DNA of 64,000 nucleotides from Actinophytocola xanthii (GCF_001921205.1 NZ_MSIE01000002.1:225199-289198), one strand, 5' to 3'; positions 17,658-26,980 are shown, numbered from the stretch's first letter. The notes: generated by a model not told the origin, from the sequence alone. Translations and numbers: made by a program.

Positions 17658-18323
17658 TCAGCGCGCGGTCAGGTACTCCAGGACGAGGTCGCCGAGCAGC
17701 GCGCGCTGGCGTTCGCGGTGCTCAGGGTCGAGCATGTCGCGCTTGAAGATGGCCTGCCAGGTGTGCCGGTTGGCGATCCGGAACACGCAGTACGAGCTGA
17801 TCACCATGTGGACGTCGAGCGGGTCGACCCCGGCGCGGAACACCCCCGACTCGCGCCCGCGGTCCAGGATCCGGGCGAGGACGTCCAGTGCGGGCGTGGC
17901 GAGTCCGGACAGGACGGAGGAGCCGGCGACGTGCTCGGCCCGGTGGATGTTCTCGATACTGACCAGGCGGACGAAGTCCGGGTGGGACTCGTGGTGGTCG
18001 AAGGTCAGCTCGGCGAGTTGGCGCATGGCGTCGACGGGGTCGAGGTGCTCGACGTCGAGCCGCTGTTCGACCGACCGGATGCGGGTGTAGGCGTGCTCGA
18101 GCACCTCGACGTAGAGGCGCTCCTTGTTGCCGAAGTAGTAGTAGATCATCCGCTTGGTGGTGCTCATCTTCGCGGCGATCTCGTCCACCCGGGCACCGGC
18201 GTAACCCTTGTCGGCGAACTCGCGCGTGGCCACCTCGATGATCTCGGCGCGGGTGCGTTCGGCGTCGCGGGAGCGGTCCGTGTCGGGCTCGGACGGCTGT
18301 GCGGCCAACGTTGTCCCTCTCAC
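17658..18323 (-). CDS. TetR-family transcriptional regulator
   Basis: Up to 221 residues. The TetR_N helix-turn-helix is clear: TRAEIIEVATREFADKGYAGARVDEIA, then TTKRMIYYYFGNKERLY. The C-terminal ligand domain resembles the TetR_C_6 type found near aromatic catabolism genes. Two starts are possible: GTG at 18323, and TTG at 18308, which has a better spaced AGAGGG ribosome-binding site. It lies upstream of the MHS transporter on the same strand and is divergent from the WYL regulator, so it probably represses the transporter. Confidence 0.85.
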   Translation of the reverse strand: MRGTTLAAQPSEPDTDRSRDAERTRAEIIEVATREFADKGYAGARVDEIAAKMSTTKRMIYYYFGNKERLYVEVLEHAYTRIRSVEQRLDVEHLDPVDAMRQLAELTFDHHESHPDFVRLVSIENIHRAEHVAGSSVLSGLATPALDVLARILDRGRESGVFRAGVDPLDVHMVISSYCVFRIANRHTWQAIFKRDMLDPEHRERQRALLGDLVLEYLTAR

Positions 18324-18399
18324 CCCTCGTCGCTGCTCCTCCGCGCCACTCTACGCGGTGGGCGACAACGAACCACGACGTCCTGTGTCAGGTATTCGG

Positions 18400-18405
18400 T
18401 AGAGT
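18400..18405 (+). promoter_or_regulatory. -10 element TAGAGT before the WYL regulator
   Basis: TAGAGT (TAnnnT) lies 7 bp before the GTG at 18413. There is no Shine-Dalgarno sequence, so a leaderless message is likely. The divergent region also has a 7-bp inverted pair, CGTTGTC at 18309 and GACAACG at 18364. Confidence 0.35.
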
Positions 18406-18412
18406 TCCGCGG

Positions 18413-19408
18413 GTGCGCGCCGACCGGTTGGTCTCGCTGGTGCTGCTGCTGCGCCAGCACGGTCGGATGTCAGCGGCCGCGCTGGCCCGCGAGCTGGAGG
18501 TGTCCACCCGCACCGTGCTGCGGGACATCGAGGCGCTGTCCGCGGCCGGTGTCCCGGTCTACGCCGAACGAGGCCGACACGGTGGGTTCGCCCTGCTGCC
18601 CGGCTTCCAGACCGAGCTCACCGGGCTGAACCACGACGAGGCACTCGCCCTGCTGGTCGCCGGGTCGCGGCGCGGTGCGCAGGCGTTCGGCCTCGGCTCG
18701 GCGCTCGCCTCGGCCATGCGCAAGGTGGTCGACGCGCTGCCCGAGAGCTACCGGGCCACCGCGGCCGGCGCGGCCCAACGGCTGCTGATCGACCCGGAGA
18801 CCGACCTCCTCTCCCGCCGGGTGGTGGACGAGGAGGTGCCCGACGCCGTCGTGGCCGAGGTGCGGCGCGCGGTGTTCGCCGGGCACCGGCTGCGCATCCA
18901 CTACGCGGCAGCGGACCGGTCCCCGACCTGGCGCACGGTGGACCCGATCGGCCTGGTCACCGTGCGCGGTCAGGGCTACCTGCTGGCCACGCGGTCCGGC
19001 GCGGACCGCACCTACCGGCTGTCCCGGGTGCTGGCCGCCGAGGAGCTCGACGAGCCCGCGCAGCGGGCGGACCGGGTCGATCTGGACCGGGCGTGGCAGG
19101 AACGCGGCACCCGGTTCCGAGCCGGCGACGACCAGGTCACCGTGTTGGTCCGGCTGAACCCGGCGCGACGCGAGAACCTCGTGGGCACCGCGGTGGCCGT
19201 CCACGCCGAGGACGCCGACGCCGACGGCTGGCTGCGGCTGGAGGTGGCCTTCCAGGACACGAGACACGCCGAGTGGGCGTTGTGGCAGCTCGGCGCGAGC
19301 GCCGAAGCCCTGGCCCCGCAGTGGTTGCGCACATCGTTGCGCGACCGCGCCGCCGCGGTCGCCGCGACCTATGCGGTGCTGCCGGCAGACGACCGGCCCG
19401 AGGTGTGA
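18413..19408 (+). CDS. HTH/WYL-domain transcriptional regulator (YafY-like)
   Basis: 331 residues. An HTH_11 winged helix at the N-terminus (RLVSLVLLLRQHGRMSAAALA, then STRTVLRDIEAL) is followed by a WYL effector domain (LRIHYAAADRSPTWRTVDPIGLV) and the C-terminal WCX extension. I chose GTG 18413 because homologues start with a few residues before RLVSLL. It is divergent from TetR. WYL proteins sense nucleic acid or small-molecule signals; the target genes are unknown. Confidence 0.85.
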   Translation: MRADRLVSLVLLLRQHGRMSAAALARELEVSTRTVLRDIEALSAAGVPVYAERGRHGGFALLPGFQTELTGLNHDEALALLVAGSRRGAQAFGLGSALASAMRKVVDALPESYRATAAGAAQRLLIDPETDLLSRRVVDEEVPDAVVAEVRRAVFAGHRLRIHYAAADRSPTWRTVDPIGLVTVRGQGYLLATRSGADRTYRLSRVLAAEELDEPAQRADRVDLDRAWQERGTRFRAGDDQVTVLVRLNPARRENLVGTAVAVHAEDADADGWLRLEVAFQDTRHAEWALWQLGASAEALAPQWLRTSLRDRAAAVAATYAVLPADDRPEV

Positions 19409-19524
19409 GGAACCGCCGCCGGGAGGGGCGGACGAGTGGGAGGTTCGCACCTCCTGTCCACCCAGGACCTCACCTAGGGTGACTGGCGGTACCCCAGCGG
19501 ATTCGCCGAACGAAAGAGACGCCG

Positions 19525-21207
19525 ATGCCTGACCTGGACAGGGACGGGCTGATGCAGCCACGGCCGCTCACCATCGCGCACATCCTGGAGCGTGCCGAGC
19601 GGCTCTACGCGCACAAGCACGTCGTGACCGCCGATGCCGAGCGGGTCACCTACGCCGACGTGGCCGTCCACACCAGACGGCTCGCCACCGCCCTGGCCTC
19701 CCTCGACGTCCCGGTCGGCGCCCGGGTCGGCACGTTCGCGAGCAACAGCCGGCGCCACCTCGAGCTCTACCTCGCCGTGCCGGCCACCAAGCGGGTCCTG
19801 CACTCGATCAACATCCGGCTCCCCGCCGAGCACCTCGAGTACATCGTCGGTCACGCCGAGGACGACGTGGTGTTCGTCGACCGCGCACTGCTCCCGAGGA
19901 TCTGGCCGAGCGCCGACCGGCTGCCGCGGGTGCGGTACTGGGTCGTGCTGCCCGACGACAGTCCCGAGGACAACCCCGACGACAATCCCGAGGACGGCCC
20001 CGTGCCGATCCCGTCCGACCCCCGCGTCCTGGACTACGACGAGCTGGTCTCCGGCAGCGCACCGTTCGCGGGTTCCTTCGAGGACACCTTCGTGCTCGCG
20101 GACGAGAACCTGGCCGCCGGACTGTGTTACACCTCCGGCACGACCGGCCGTCCCAAGGGTGTGCTCTACAGCCACCGGTCGACGGTCCTGCACTGCCTGG
20201 GAACGCTCGCCGCCGGCTTCATCGGCCTCAGCGAGAGCGACGTCGTGATGCCGATCGTGCCCATGTTCCACGCCAACGCCTGGGGCCTGCCGTACGGCGC
20301 GATGATGACCGGTGCCGCACTGGTCCTGCCCGGCAGGTCGGCGGACCCGGCCCACCTGCTGCGGCTGATGGAGGCGCAGCGGGTGACCGTCGCCGGTGCC
20401 GTGCCGACGGTGTGGACGAGCCTGGTACCCCAGCTCCACGCGCACGACCTGAGCGCCGTGCGGTTCCTGCTCGGTGGCGGCTCCGCCGTTCCTCCGGCGC
20501 TGGCCGAGACCTACCGCGCCACGGTCGGGGTACCGATCACCCACTCCTGGGGGATGACCGAGATCAGCCCGGTCGGGGTCATCGGCGGTACGCGGACCCA
20601 GCACTTGGACGCCACCGAGGAGGAGCGGGTCGCTGTGCGAGCGGCCCAGGGACAACCCCTGCCGCTGGTCACCCTGCGGATCGTCGACGTCGAGACGGGC
20701 CAGGAGCTGCCCCGTGACGGCCGTGCCGTCGGCGAGGTGCAGGTGGCCGGCCCCTGGGTGGCCGGTGGCTACTTCCGCGGCGAGGGCGGCGACAGCTTCA
20801 CCGAGGACGGCTGGCTGCGCACGGGGGATCTGGCCACCATCGACGCCGAGGGTTACCTGCGGCTCGTGGACCGGATGAAGGACCTGATCAAGTCCGGTGG
20901 GGAGTGGATCTCCTCGGTCGAGCTCGAGGCCGCCGTCTCCTCACATCCCGACGTCGTCGAGGTGGCCGTGATCGCCCGCCCGGACCCGCGGTGGATGGAG
21001 CGCCCCGTCGCCTACGTCGTGCTGCGCGAGGGCAGCACCACCACGGCCGACGAGCTCGCGCGGCACATCACGCCGATGGTCGCCAGCTGGTGGCTTCCCG
21101 ACGAGTTCGTCTTCATGGCGACGTTGCCCAAGACGGGCACCGGCAAGCTGTCCAAGAGCGCGCTGCGGGAGTCGTTGCGCCTCACGGGGGAGTCGCGACC
21201 GGTCTGA
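19525..21207 (+). CDS. Fatty-acid/aryl-CoA ligase (AMP-binding acyl-CoA synthetase)
   Basis: 560 residues, about the usual length for long-chain acyl-CoA synthetases. The P-loop YTSGTTGRPKG begins at Tyr202, the A5 motif is SWGMTE, A7 is GWLRTGD, and the catalytic Lys541 sits in PKTGTGKLSK. It converts a carboxylic acid plus ATP and CoA to the acyl-CoA. An acidic loop near residue 145-158 is built from a four-unit repeat (see 19951-19998). The neighbouring MHS transporter and esterase suggest that the substrate may be an imported or ester-released acid. Its 3' end overlaps the convergent PucR-type gene by 26 bp. Confidence 0.87.
   Translation: MPDLDRDGLMQPRPLTIAHILERAERLYAHKHVVTADAERVTYADVAVHTRRLATALASLDVPVGARVGTFASNSRRHLELYLAVPATKRVLHSINIRLPAEHLEYIVGHAEDDVVFVDRALLPRIWPSADRLPRVRYWVVLPDDSPEDNPDDNPEDGPVPIPSDPRVLDYDELVSGSAPFAGSFEDTFVLADENLAAGLCYTSGTTGRPKGVLYSHRSTVLHCLGTLAAGFIGLSESDVVMPIVPMFHANAWGLPYGAMMTGAALVLPGRSADPAHLLRLMEAQRVTVAGAVPTVWTSLVPQLHAHDLSAVRFLLGGGSAVPPALAETYRATVGVPITHSWGMTEISPVGVIGGTRTQHLDATEEERVAVRAAQGQPLPLVTLRIVDVETGQELPRDGRAVGEVQVAGPWVAGGYFRGEGGDSFTEDGWLRTGDLATIDAEGYLRLVDRMKDLIKSGGEWISSVELEAAVSSHPDVVEVAVIARPDPRWMERPVAYVVLREGSTTTADELARHITPMVASWWLPDEFVFMATLPKTGTGKLSKSALRESLRLTGESRPV
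19951..19998 (+). repeat. Four tandem 12-bp repeats inside the acyl-CoA synthetase gene
   Basis: Units of CCCGA[C/G]GACxxx start at 19951, 19963, 19975 and 19987. They encode PDDS, PEDN, PDDN and PEDG, an acidic surface loop between the N-terminal subdomain strands. The repeat probably arose by slippage and may vary in copy number between strains. Confidence 0.75.
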
Positions 21208-22975
21208 GCTGGTGCAGCCGGAGTCCGAGCCGCAGCTCCAGGTCGTTGTCCTGGCGCAGGTCCAGACCGAGGACCTCGCTGGCCCGGTCCAGGCGCTTGA
21301 GCAGCGTGTTGACGTGCACGTGCAAGGCTCGTGCGGTCGCCGCGACATTGGCCCGGTGGACGAAGTAGACAGCGAGGGTGTCCACGAGGTCGGTGCCGCG
21401 TCGACGGTCGTAGTCGAGCAGCGGGCCGATGGTGTCGGCAACGAACCGGTCGAGCTCGCGCACCCGTTCGGTGTCGAAGAGCATGGCGTAGAGGGCGTAG
21501 CGACCCGTCGTGGCGCCCAGGTCGGTGTGCCCGATCGCCCGCATCACCGCGCCGCACCGACTGGCCAGGGAGAAGGCGCGGGCCCAGTCCTGGTTGACCG
21601 CCCGTTCGCCGACCACGACGACGGGGCGGCCCAGCGTACGGCGTAGTCTACTGTGGACCTCCTCGACCGTTCGGTCGTCGTCCGCGCGGGGCAGGATCAT
21701 CGTGGCGCGGCCGAGGTGCTCCCCGGCCAGTCCGGACCGCTCGCGCGCGATGTCGTGGAGGTGGCGGGAGAGCGCGGTCGCCGACAACGCGGGGGAGTCC
21801 GCGACGAGGACCAGCTCGAGGCGGTCGGCGTCGATGTTGCGGGCCCGGGTCCTTGCCCGTTGGGTGGGGCTGATCCCCGGGCCGCCGACCATGAGCTCGG
21901 TCAGGAGCTCTCCGCTCAGCCGCTCGCTCGCCTCGGCGACCGCCCGCTCCTTGAGGATGAGCAGCCCGAGGATGTGCGTTGCGCGTTCGAGGGTGCGCAG
22001 GTCCATGTCGTCCCGGACGCCGCGGTAGGCGACGGCGTCCCGGCTCCAGGCCAGTGCGCCGAGGTAGCTGTCGCCCGCCCGGATCGGAGCCACGCTGCGC
22101 GCGACCCCGTCCGGGTCGACCGACGTGGCGCAGCGGCCGGTTCGGTGTACGTTCTCGACGGCGTCGGCCAGGTCGGCCCCGGCCGGTGCCCGGCTCGAGC
22201 TCGACGCCGACTCCCGGTGGAGGAGCGTGACACCCGTCCGGTCGAGGAGCGTGACGCTCCCGCCCAGCTGGTCGGCGAGCAGCTGCGCGACGTCGTCCGG
22301 AGTGCCGCCCTCCAGCACGACACCGGTCAGTGCCTCGTGCATCGCCTGCGCCCGTTCCACGACGGCGACTTGTTCCTCGATCCTCCGGTAGGCGTTCTGC
22401 AGCTCCCGCAAGGAGTTCCGGCTCGCCTCGTAGAGGCGGGCGTTGTCCAGGGCGACCGCGGCGTGGTCGGCGAACGCGCTCAGCAGCGCGATCTCGCCGG
22501 CGTGGAAGGAGCGCTCCGCGCGGTCCGCGGCGAACAACGCGCCGACCACGTCACCCCGGATGACCAGTGGCACACCGAGAAGCGCGACGAGGGCCTCGGG
22601 ACCGACCAGGCGGTCGAAGGTCGGATCGTGGTCGATGACCGTACTGGCGGCGTAGTTGCTCACCCAGTGCGGGCTCCGGGAGGCCAGCACCTTCCCGCCG
22701 AGCCCGACGTCGGCCGGGATCGACGCCGTGAGGAAGGAGGGGGAGATCGTTCCCTCCGCGGCCCTGGCCGACAGCCTGCCGTCCGGGCCGACCAGCGAGA
22801 GGTAGGTGAAGTCCGTGCCGATCAGCTCGTGGGCGTGGTGGACGATCGACTGCAACACCTCGTCGAGCTCGCCCAGGGCGGTGAGCGACTTGGCGGTCGC
22901 GTACAACGACGCGAGCTCGCGCTGCCGGCGCACCAGCGCGCGCGACTCGATCTCACCCTCGGGGTCGCTGGCCAC
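21182..22975 (-). CDS. GAF-domain PucR/CdaR-type transcriptional regulator
   Basis: 597 residues. A GAF domain (about residues 25-190: LGELDEVLQSIVHHAHELIG, then LLSAFADHAAVALDNARLYE) is followed by a middle region and a C-terminal PucR helix-turn-helix (NVAATARALHVHVNTLLKRLDR, about 555-580). The GTG at 22975 has a good GAAGGG ribosome-binding site; an upstream extension to an ATG at 23089 would enter the divergent promoter. It is divergent from the second MHS transporter and convergent with the acyl-CoA synthetase, so it probably senses a compound handled by these genes. Confidence 0.82.
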   Translation of the reverse strand: MASDPEGEIESRALVRRQRELASLYATAKSLTALGELDEVLQSIVHHAHELIGTDFTYLSLVGPDGRLSARAAEGTISPSFLTASIPADVGLGGKVLASRSPHWVSNYAASTVIDHDPTFDRLVGPEALVALLGVPLVIRGDVVGALFAADRAERSFHAGEIALLSAFADHAAVALDNARLYEASRNSLRELQNAYRRIEEQVAVVERAQAMHEALTGVVLEGGTPDDVAQLLADQLGGSVTLLDRTGVTLLHRESASSSSRAPAGADLADAVENVHRTGRCATSVDPDGVARSVAPIRAGDSYLGALAWSRDAVAYRGVRDDMDLRTLERATHILGLLILKERAVAEASERLSGELLTELMVGGPGISPTQRARTRARNIDADRLELVLVADSPALSATALSRHLHDIARERSGLAGEHLGRATMILPRADDDRTVEEVHSRLRRTLGRPVVVVGERAVNQDWARAFSLASRCGAVMRAIGHTDLGATTGRYALYAMLFDTERVRELDRFVADTIGPLLDYDRRRGTDLVDTLAVYFVHRANVAATARALHVHVNTLLKRLDRASEVLGLDLRQDNDLELRLGLRLHQLRPVATPP

Positions 22976-23120
22976 GGTGCCGTCCCTTCTCGGCCTCAGG
23001 TGGGGGAAAGACCCACCCAGCCGGTGTGAGGCGTGGAGGATGCATACCTCAAACACAGCGTAACGGCGCCCTAACATGACCGTCATCACTTTGCCGGTGT
23101 CATCGACGAAGGCGGCATGT

Positions 23121-24509
23121 ATGGCAACTCCGCTCGCCCAGCCAGAAGAACGCCCCGGCTACGTCGGCGCCGGCGTGCCGGCGACCCGGCGTCGCGCCTT
23201 CCGCAAGCTACTGACCGCGGGACTCGTCGGCAGCTCGATCGAGTGGTACGACTTCTTCCTCTACGGCACCGCCGCCGCCCTGGTGTTCCCGCGGGTGTTC
23301 TTTCCGGAGTCCTCCACCCTGACCGGGACCCTCCTCGCCTTCAGCACGTTCTGGGCGGGCTTCGTGGCGCGGCCGATCGGCGGCGTGCTCGCCGGACACT
23401 TCGGTGACAAGTACGGACGCAAGCCGGTCGTCGTCACCTGCCTGGCACTCATGGGAGCGGCGACGTTCCTCATCGGCTGCCTGCCCAGTGCCTCGGCCAT
23501 CGGCGCGCTGGCACCGACGCTGCTGGTCACCCTGCGGTTCCTCCAGGGACTCGCGGCCGGCGGCCAGTGGGGCGGCATCATGCTCCTGCTCACCGAGTCA
23601 GCGAGCCCCAAACGACGCGGTTTCGCCGGAACCTTCGGGCAGACCAGCGTCCCGGTCGCGGTGATCATCTCGAACCTGATCTTCGTCGCGGCCAGCGGCC
23701 TGATGCCGGACGACGCCTTCCTCAGCTGGGGCTGGCGCGTCCCGTTCCTCCTGAGCATCGTGATGTTCGTGGTGGTGCTCTACGTCCAGGCCAAAGTGGA
23801 GGACACTCCGGAGTTCCGCGAGCTGCAGCGGGAGGTGGCCCGGCCGGAGGGTGCGGTGGTCCGGGCTCCGCTGGCGAAGGTCATCCGGAGCAAGTGGAGC
23901 ACCATCCTGCTTGGCTGCGGCATCCTCTCGGCCACCAACAGCCTCTTCTACGTCAGCATCTCCGGGCTGCTGAGCTACGGCACCAACTCCCTCGGGCTCG
24001 AACGCAACCCCCTCCTCGCGGTCGTGCTGCTCAGCTCCGTCGCGATGCTCGTGACCATCCCCTGGTCCGGGCACATGTCCGACAGGATCGGCCGGCGGCC
24101 GCTGATCCTGGTCGGTGGTCTGGGGGTCGCGGTCTGGGCCTTCCCGTACTTCTGGCTCGTCGACACCGCGTCGCTGCCGCTGATCTTCGTCGCGGTGGTG
24201 GTGGGGTTCGTGTTCCAGTGCCTCACCTACGGCCCGATCGCGAGCTTCCTCGGCGAGCTCTTCGCGCCCAACGTCCGTTACTCGGGGGCGTCCCTGTCCT
24301 ACCAGCTCTCCGCGATCATCGTCAGCGGTGGCACGCCGTTCCTCATGACGGCGCTCATCGCGGGGACCGGGAGCACCATGCCCGTCGCCGCCTACATCAT
24401 GCTCATGGGACTGATCACGTTCGTCTGCGCGTGGTTCCTGCCCGAGACGAACTCCGCCGAGGTGCGCGCCGACCCGGACGCCATCCCGGGAACGCACCTC
24501 TACCGCTGA
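23121..24509 (+). CDS. MFS transporter, metabolite:proton symporter (MHS) family
   Basis: 462 residues, about 12 membrane helices. The first helix carries GSSIEWYDFFLYGTAAAL and the loop 2-3 motif is RPIGGVLAGHFGDKYGRKPV; LSWGWRVPF is also present. It is a paralogue of the transporter at 16245-17555. ATG 23121 has a GAAGG ribosome-binding site 9 bp upstream and is preferred over an ATG at 23076. A tannase-like esterase follows 36 bp downstream, so the pair may release and import a carboxylic acid such as a hydroxycinnamate or benzoate. Confidence 0.87.
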   Translation: MATPLAQPEERPGYVGAGVPATRRRAFRKLLTAGLVGSSIEWYDFFLYGTAAALVFPRVFFPESSTLTGTLLAFSTFWAGFVARPIGGVLAGHFGDKYGRKPVVVTCLALMGAATFLIGCLPSASAIGALAPTLLVTLRFLQGLAAGGQWGGIMLLLTESASPKRRGFAGTFGQTSVPVAVIISNLIFVAASGLMPDDAFLSWGWRVPFLLSIVMFVVVLYVQAKVEDTPEFRELQREVARPEGAVVRAPLAKVIRSKWSTILLGCGILSATNSLFYVSISGLLSYGTNSLGLERNPLLAVVLLSSVAMLVTIPWSGHMSDRIGRRPLILVGGLGVAVWAFPYFWLVDTASLPLIFVAVVVGFVFQCLTYGPIASFLGELFAPNVRYSGASLSYQLSAIIVSGGTPFLMTALIAGTGSTMPVAAYIMLMGLITFVCAWFLPETNSAEVRADPDAIPGTHLYR

Positions 24510-24545
24510 GGACCCGGGGACGTGACGAGACGCAGAGGAGTCAGC

Positions 24546-26219
24546 GTGAGCAGGATTTCGGCAAGGGGCACGCGTCGGCTCGCCGTGCTGGCGACCGTGG
24601 TTCTGTTGGCCGGCGCGGCGGTGGGCACCCAGGCCGCCACCGCCACGACCGCACCCGGCGCCGGCCGCCCGACGACGGTGCCGAACTGCGCGGGGTTGGC
24701 GCAGCTGAGGATCCCGGCGTCGGTCATGAGCCTGCCGACCACCGGCGGGCGTGTCGAGTCCACTTCGGTCATCACCAGCGTCCTCAGTGGCCGGACAGTC
24801 ACGTACTGCCGGGTCGACGCCGCCATCTCACCCGTCGACCCCGCCGCGCCCGACATCAGGATGCGGGTCGCCCTGCCGCACGGCTGGGGCCGCGGCGCGA
24901 TGATGTTCGGCGGTGGTGGCTACAACGGCACCGTTCCCGACCTGACGGCGAACGTGCCGTTCGGTCCGGCGGACCGACCGGTGCCGCTGGCCCGGGGGTA
25001 CGCGACGTTCGCGAGCGACTCCGGCCACCAGGGGAGTCCGACGGCTCCTCCGTCACTGGACGGGTCATTCGGCGCGAACGACGAGGCCCTGCACAACTTC
25101 GCCGCCGGTGACGCGCTCAAGAAGACCCGCGACGCGAGCCTGTTCCTCATCCGGCACGCCTACGGGACGAGCCCTGCCCGGGTCTACTTCGCGGGCGGGT
25201 CGACGGGCGGCCGCGAGGCACTTGTCGTCGCCCAGCGGTGGCCCCGGGCGTTCGACGGCGTGATCTCCGCCTACCCCGCCTGGAACAACCTCAGCGAGAT
25301 CCTGTACCTGGGGTACCTGGCGCAGGTGCTGTCCCGCCCCGGCGCCTTCCCGGGGCCCGAGAAGCAGGGGCTCCTGTACGGCAGCGTCATCGACGCGTGT
25401 GACGGTGTGGACGGTGTCCGGGACGGCGTCGTCTCGAACCTCCGCGGCTGCCGCTTCGACCCCCGGGTGCTGCGCTGCCCGGGCGGTGCCGACACGGGCG
25501 TGAGCTGCCTGTCGGACCGCCAGCTCGCGGCGGTGACCGCCATGTCCTCGCCGTTCCGGTGGCCGTACCGGATCGCCAGCGGCGAGACCGGGTACCCGGG
25601 CTTCCCGTTCCTGTCGGGGGCGGACATGCGCACCCCGTTCCTCGGGTTCGGCACGACCCCGCCGGCCAACCCCATGCCGGTGACGAGCGGCTACGGGATG
25701 CAGTACTGGGACCAGTGGGTCAAGTACTTCCTGACCCGGAACTCCGCCCAGAACTCCCTCGACGTGGACCCCCGGCGTCCCGGGCGGTGGCTCGGGCGGA
25801 TCAGCCACCTGTCCACGGTCCAGGACCGCAACACCGTCGACCTCCGCCCGTTCGCCCGCGCCGGCGGCAAGCTGATCCTGCTGCACGGGGCGGCCGACGA
25901 GCTGGTCTCCCACCGCTCGACGAACGACTACTACGAGCGGGTGCGCGACGAGCTGGGTCCCGCGTCGACCCGCGCGTTCCTGCGGTACTACCTCGTACCC
26001 GGGGCGAACCACGCGAACTTCGGCACGCCGGCCTTCGCCGCCGGCTGGGACTCCCTGTCCGCGCTCGAGCGCTGGGTCGACAGGGGACAACCGCCCGCGA
26101 ACCCGGTCGTGGCCGACCTGCGGCAGGACCGAACCCGTCCACTGTGTGACTACCCGGCCTGGCCCAGGTACCGCGACGGCGACCCGCACAGCGCCGCGAG
26201 CTTCGTCTGCACCCGCTAG
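24546..26219 (+). CDS. Secreted tannase/feruloyl esterase-family protein
   Basis: 557 residues with a Sec signal peptide (RGTRRLAVLATVVLLAGAAVGTQA). Alpha/beta hydrolase of the tannase family (ester hydrolysis of phenolic acid esters). Nucleophile Ser219 is in FAGGSTGG, Asp451 in HGAADELVSH, and His489 in GANHANFG. The calcium-site region CDGVDGVRDGVVSN and its nearby cysteines are conserved. Odd: the family's CS-D-HC motif has a cysteine before the serine and after the histidine that form a disulfide; here these positions are Gly218 and Ala490, a paired loss. GTG 24546 is preferred because AGAGGAG lies 7 bp upstream; GTG 24522 is the alternative. Confidence 0.82.
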   Translation: MSRISARGTRRLAVLATVVLLAGAAVGTQAATATTAPGAGRPTTVPNCAGLAQLRIPASVMSLPTTGGRVESTSVITSVLSGRTVTYCRVDAAISPVDPAAPDIRMRVALPHGWGRGAMMFGGGGYNGTVPDLTANVPFGPADRPVPLARGYATFASDSGHQGSPTAPPSLDGSFGANDEALHNFAAGDALKKTRDASLFLIRHAYGTSPARVYFAGGSTGGREALVVAQRWPRAFDGVISAYPAWNNLSEILYLGYLAQVLSRPGAFPGPEKQGLLYGSVIDACDGVDGVRDGVVSNLRGCRFDPRVLRCPGGADTGVSCLSDRQLAAVTAMSSPFRWPYRIASGETGYPGFPFLSGADMRTPFLGFGTTPPANPMPVTSGYGMQYWDQWVKYFLTRNSAQNSLDVDPRRPGRWLGRISHLSTVQDRNTVDLRPFARAGGKLILLHGAADELVSHRSTNDYYERVRDELGPASTRAFLRYYLVPGANHANFGTPAFAAGWDSLSALERWVDRGQPPANPVVADLRQDRTRPLCDYPAWPRYRDGDPHSAASFVCTR

Positions 26220-26228
26220 GGCACGTCC

Positions 26229-26882
26229 TCAGGAGGCGACCGGCACCGACGGGCGGGGCGGCTGCGGGGCGGCGAGCGCCGCCTCGGCGCGCTGCCAGTG
26301 CTCGCGGAGCCGGTCGAGGTAGGCCGCGGCGCGGGGACCGGGCGGTGTGCCGTGGGCGAACCGCAGCATGTTCCGCACCCCGGCGTTGTAGCCCATCCCG
26401 ACGAGCTCGTCGGCGGTGAACGTGCCGACGATGACCAGGGGGAGCCGGGCGCGGAGGTCGTGGAGGTGCCAGGCGGCGGCCTGCACGGCCAGGTCCGGGT
26501 CCCCCGGCAGCTCGGTCCAGGCGCGTCCGGCAAACGGGCGTCCCGGCCGGGTGCGCTCGTAGGCGAGGCGGTGCATGTTGGCCACGCCGAAGGCGGAGTC
26601 GCGGTGGACCACCTGCCAGGCCCGCTCCAGCAGCGGCACGTGCGGTTTGTACGACTCGGCGTAGAGGATCGCCATCAGCAGCACCGGGTTCACACCGGCG
26701 GCCTCTGCGTGCCCGCGAACCGCCGGGACGAGCCGCGCCGGGTCGCGGCTCGGGGCCTGTGGGGTCACCCCCGCGATACCGGTGCTGTGCGCGTGCACGG
26801 CGACCCGCCGCACCACCCACCCGACCCCCACCACCGCGGCGGGCACGGCGACCAGCGCCCAGCTCCGGCGTTCTACCACCAC
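26229..26882 (-). CDS. Membrane-anchored transglycosylase-like protein (SLT fold)
   Basis: 217 residues. An N-terminal hydrophobic segment (about 8-27) anchors or exports the protein. The remainder resembles the lysozyme-like SLT domain: NPVLLMAILYAESYKPH supplies a candidate catalytic Glu76, SAFGVANMH is the glycine/asparagine-rich motif, and GYNAGVRNML corresponds to the AYNAG motif of lytic transglycosylases. It is convergent with the esterase, 9 bp apart, and lies 98 bp downstream of the M23 peptidase, beyond a strong hairpin terminator. Confidence 0.7.
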   Translation of the reverse strand: MVVERRSWALVAVPAAVVGVGWVVRRVAVHAHSTGIAGVTPQAPSRDPARLVPAVRGHAEAAGVNPVLLMAILYAESYKPHVPLLERAWQVVHRDSAFGVANMHRLAYERTRPGRPFAGRAWTELPGDPDLAVQAAAWHLHDLRARLPLVIVGTFTADELVGMGYNAGVRNMLRFAHGTPPGPRAAAYLDRLREHWQRAEAALAAPQPPRPSVPVAS

Positions 26883-26940
26883 GGCCTCCCGGTCTCGAGG
26901 GATGCCGACACCTTACGGTCCGACCGGGCCGGGGGGTGAA

Positions 26941-26976
26941 CACGGGCGACGGGAGTGCGCTCTCCCGTCGCCCGTG
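26941..26976 (-). terminator. Strong hairpin terminator downstream of the M23 peptidase
   Basis: A perfect 15-bp inverted repeat (26941-26955 and 26962-26976) encloses a 6-base loop, 5 bp beyond the peptidase stop codon. There is no long U-tract, which is usual for actinomycete terminators. It separates the peptidase from the transglycosylase-like gene. Confidence 0.75.
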
Positions 26977-26980
26977 CCCG

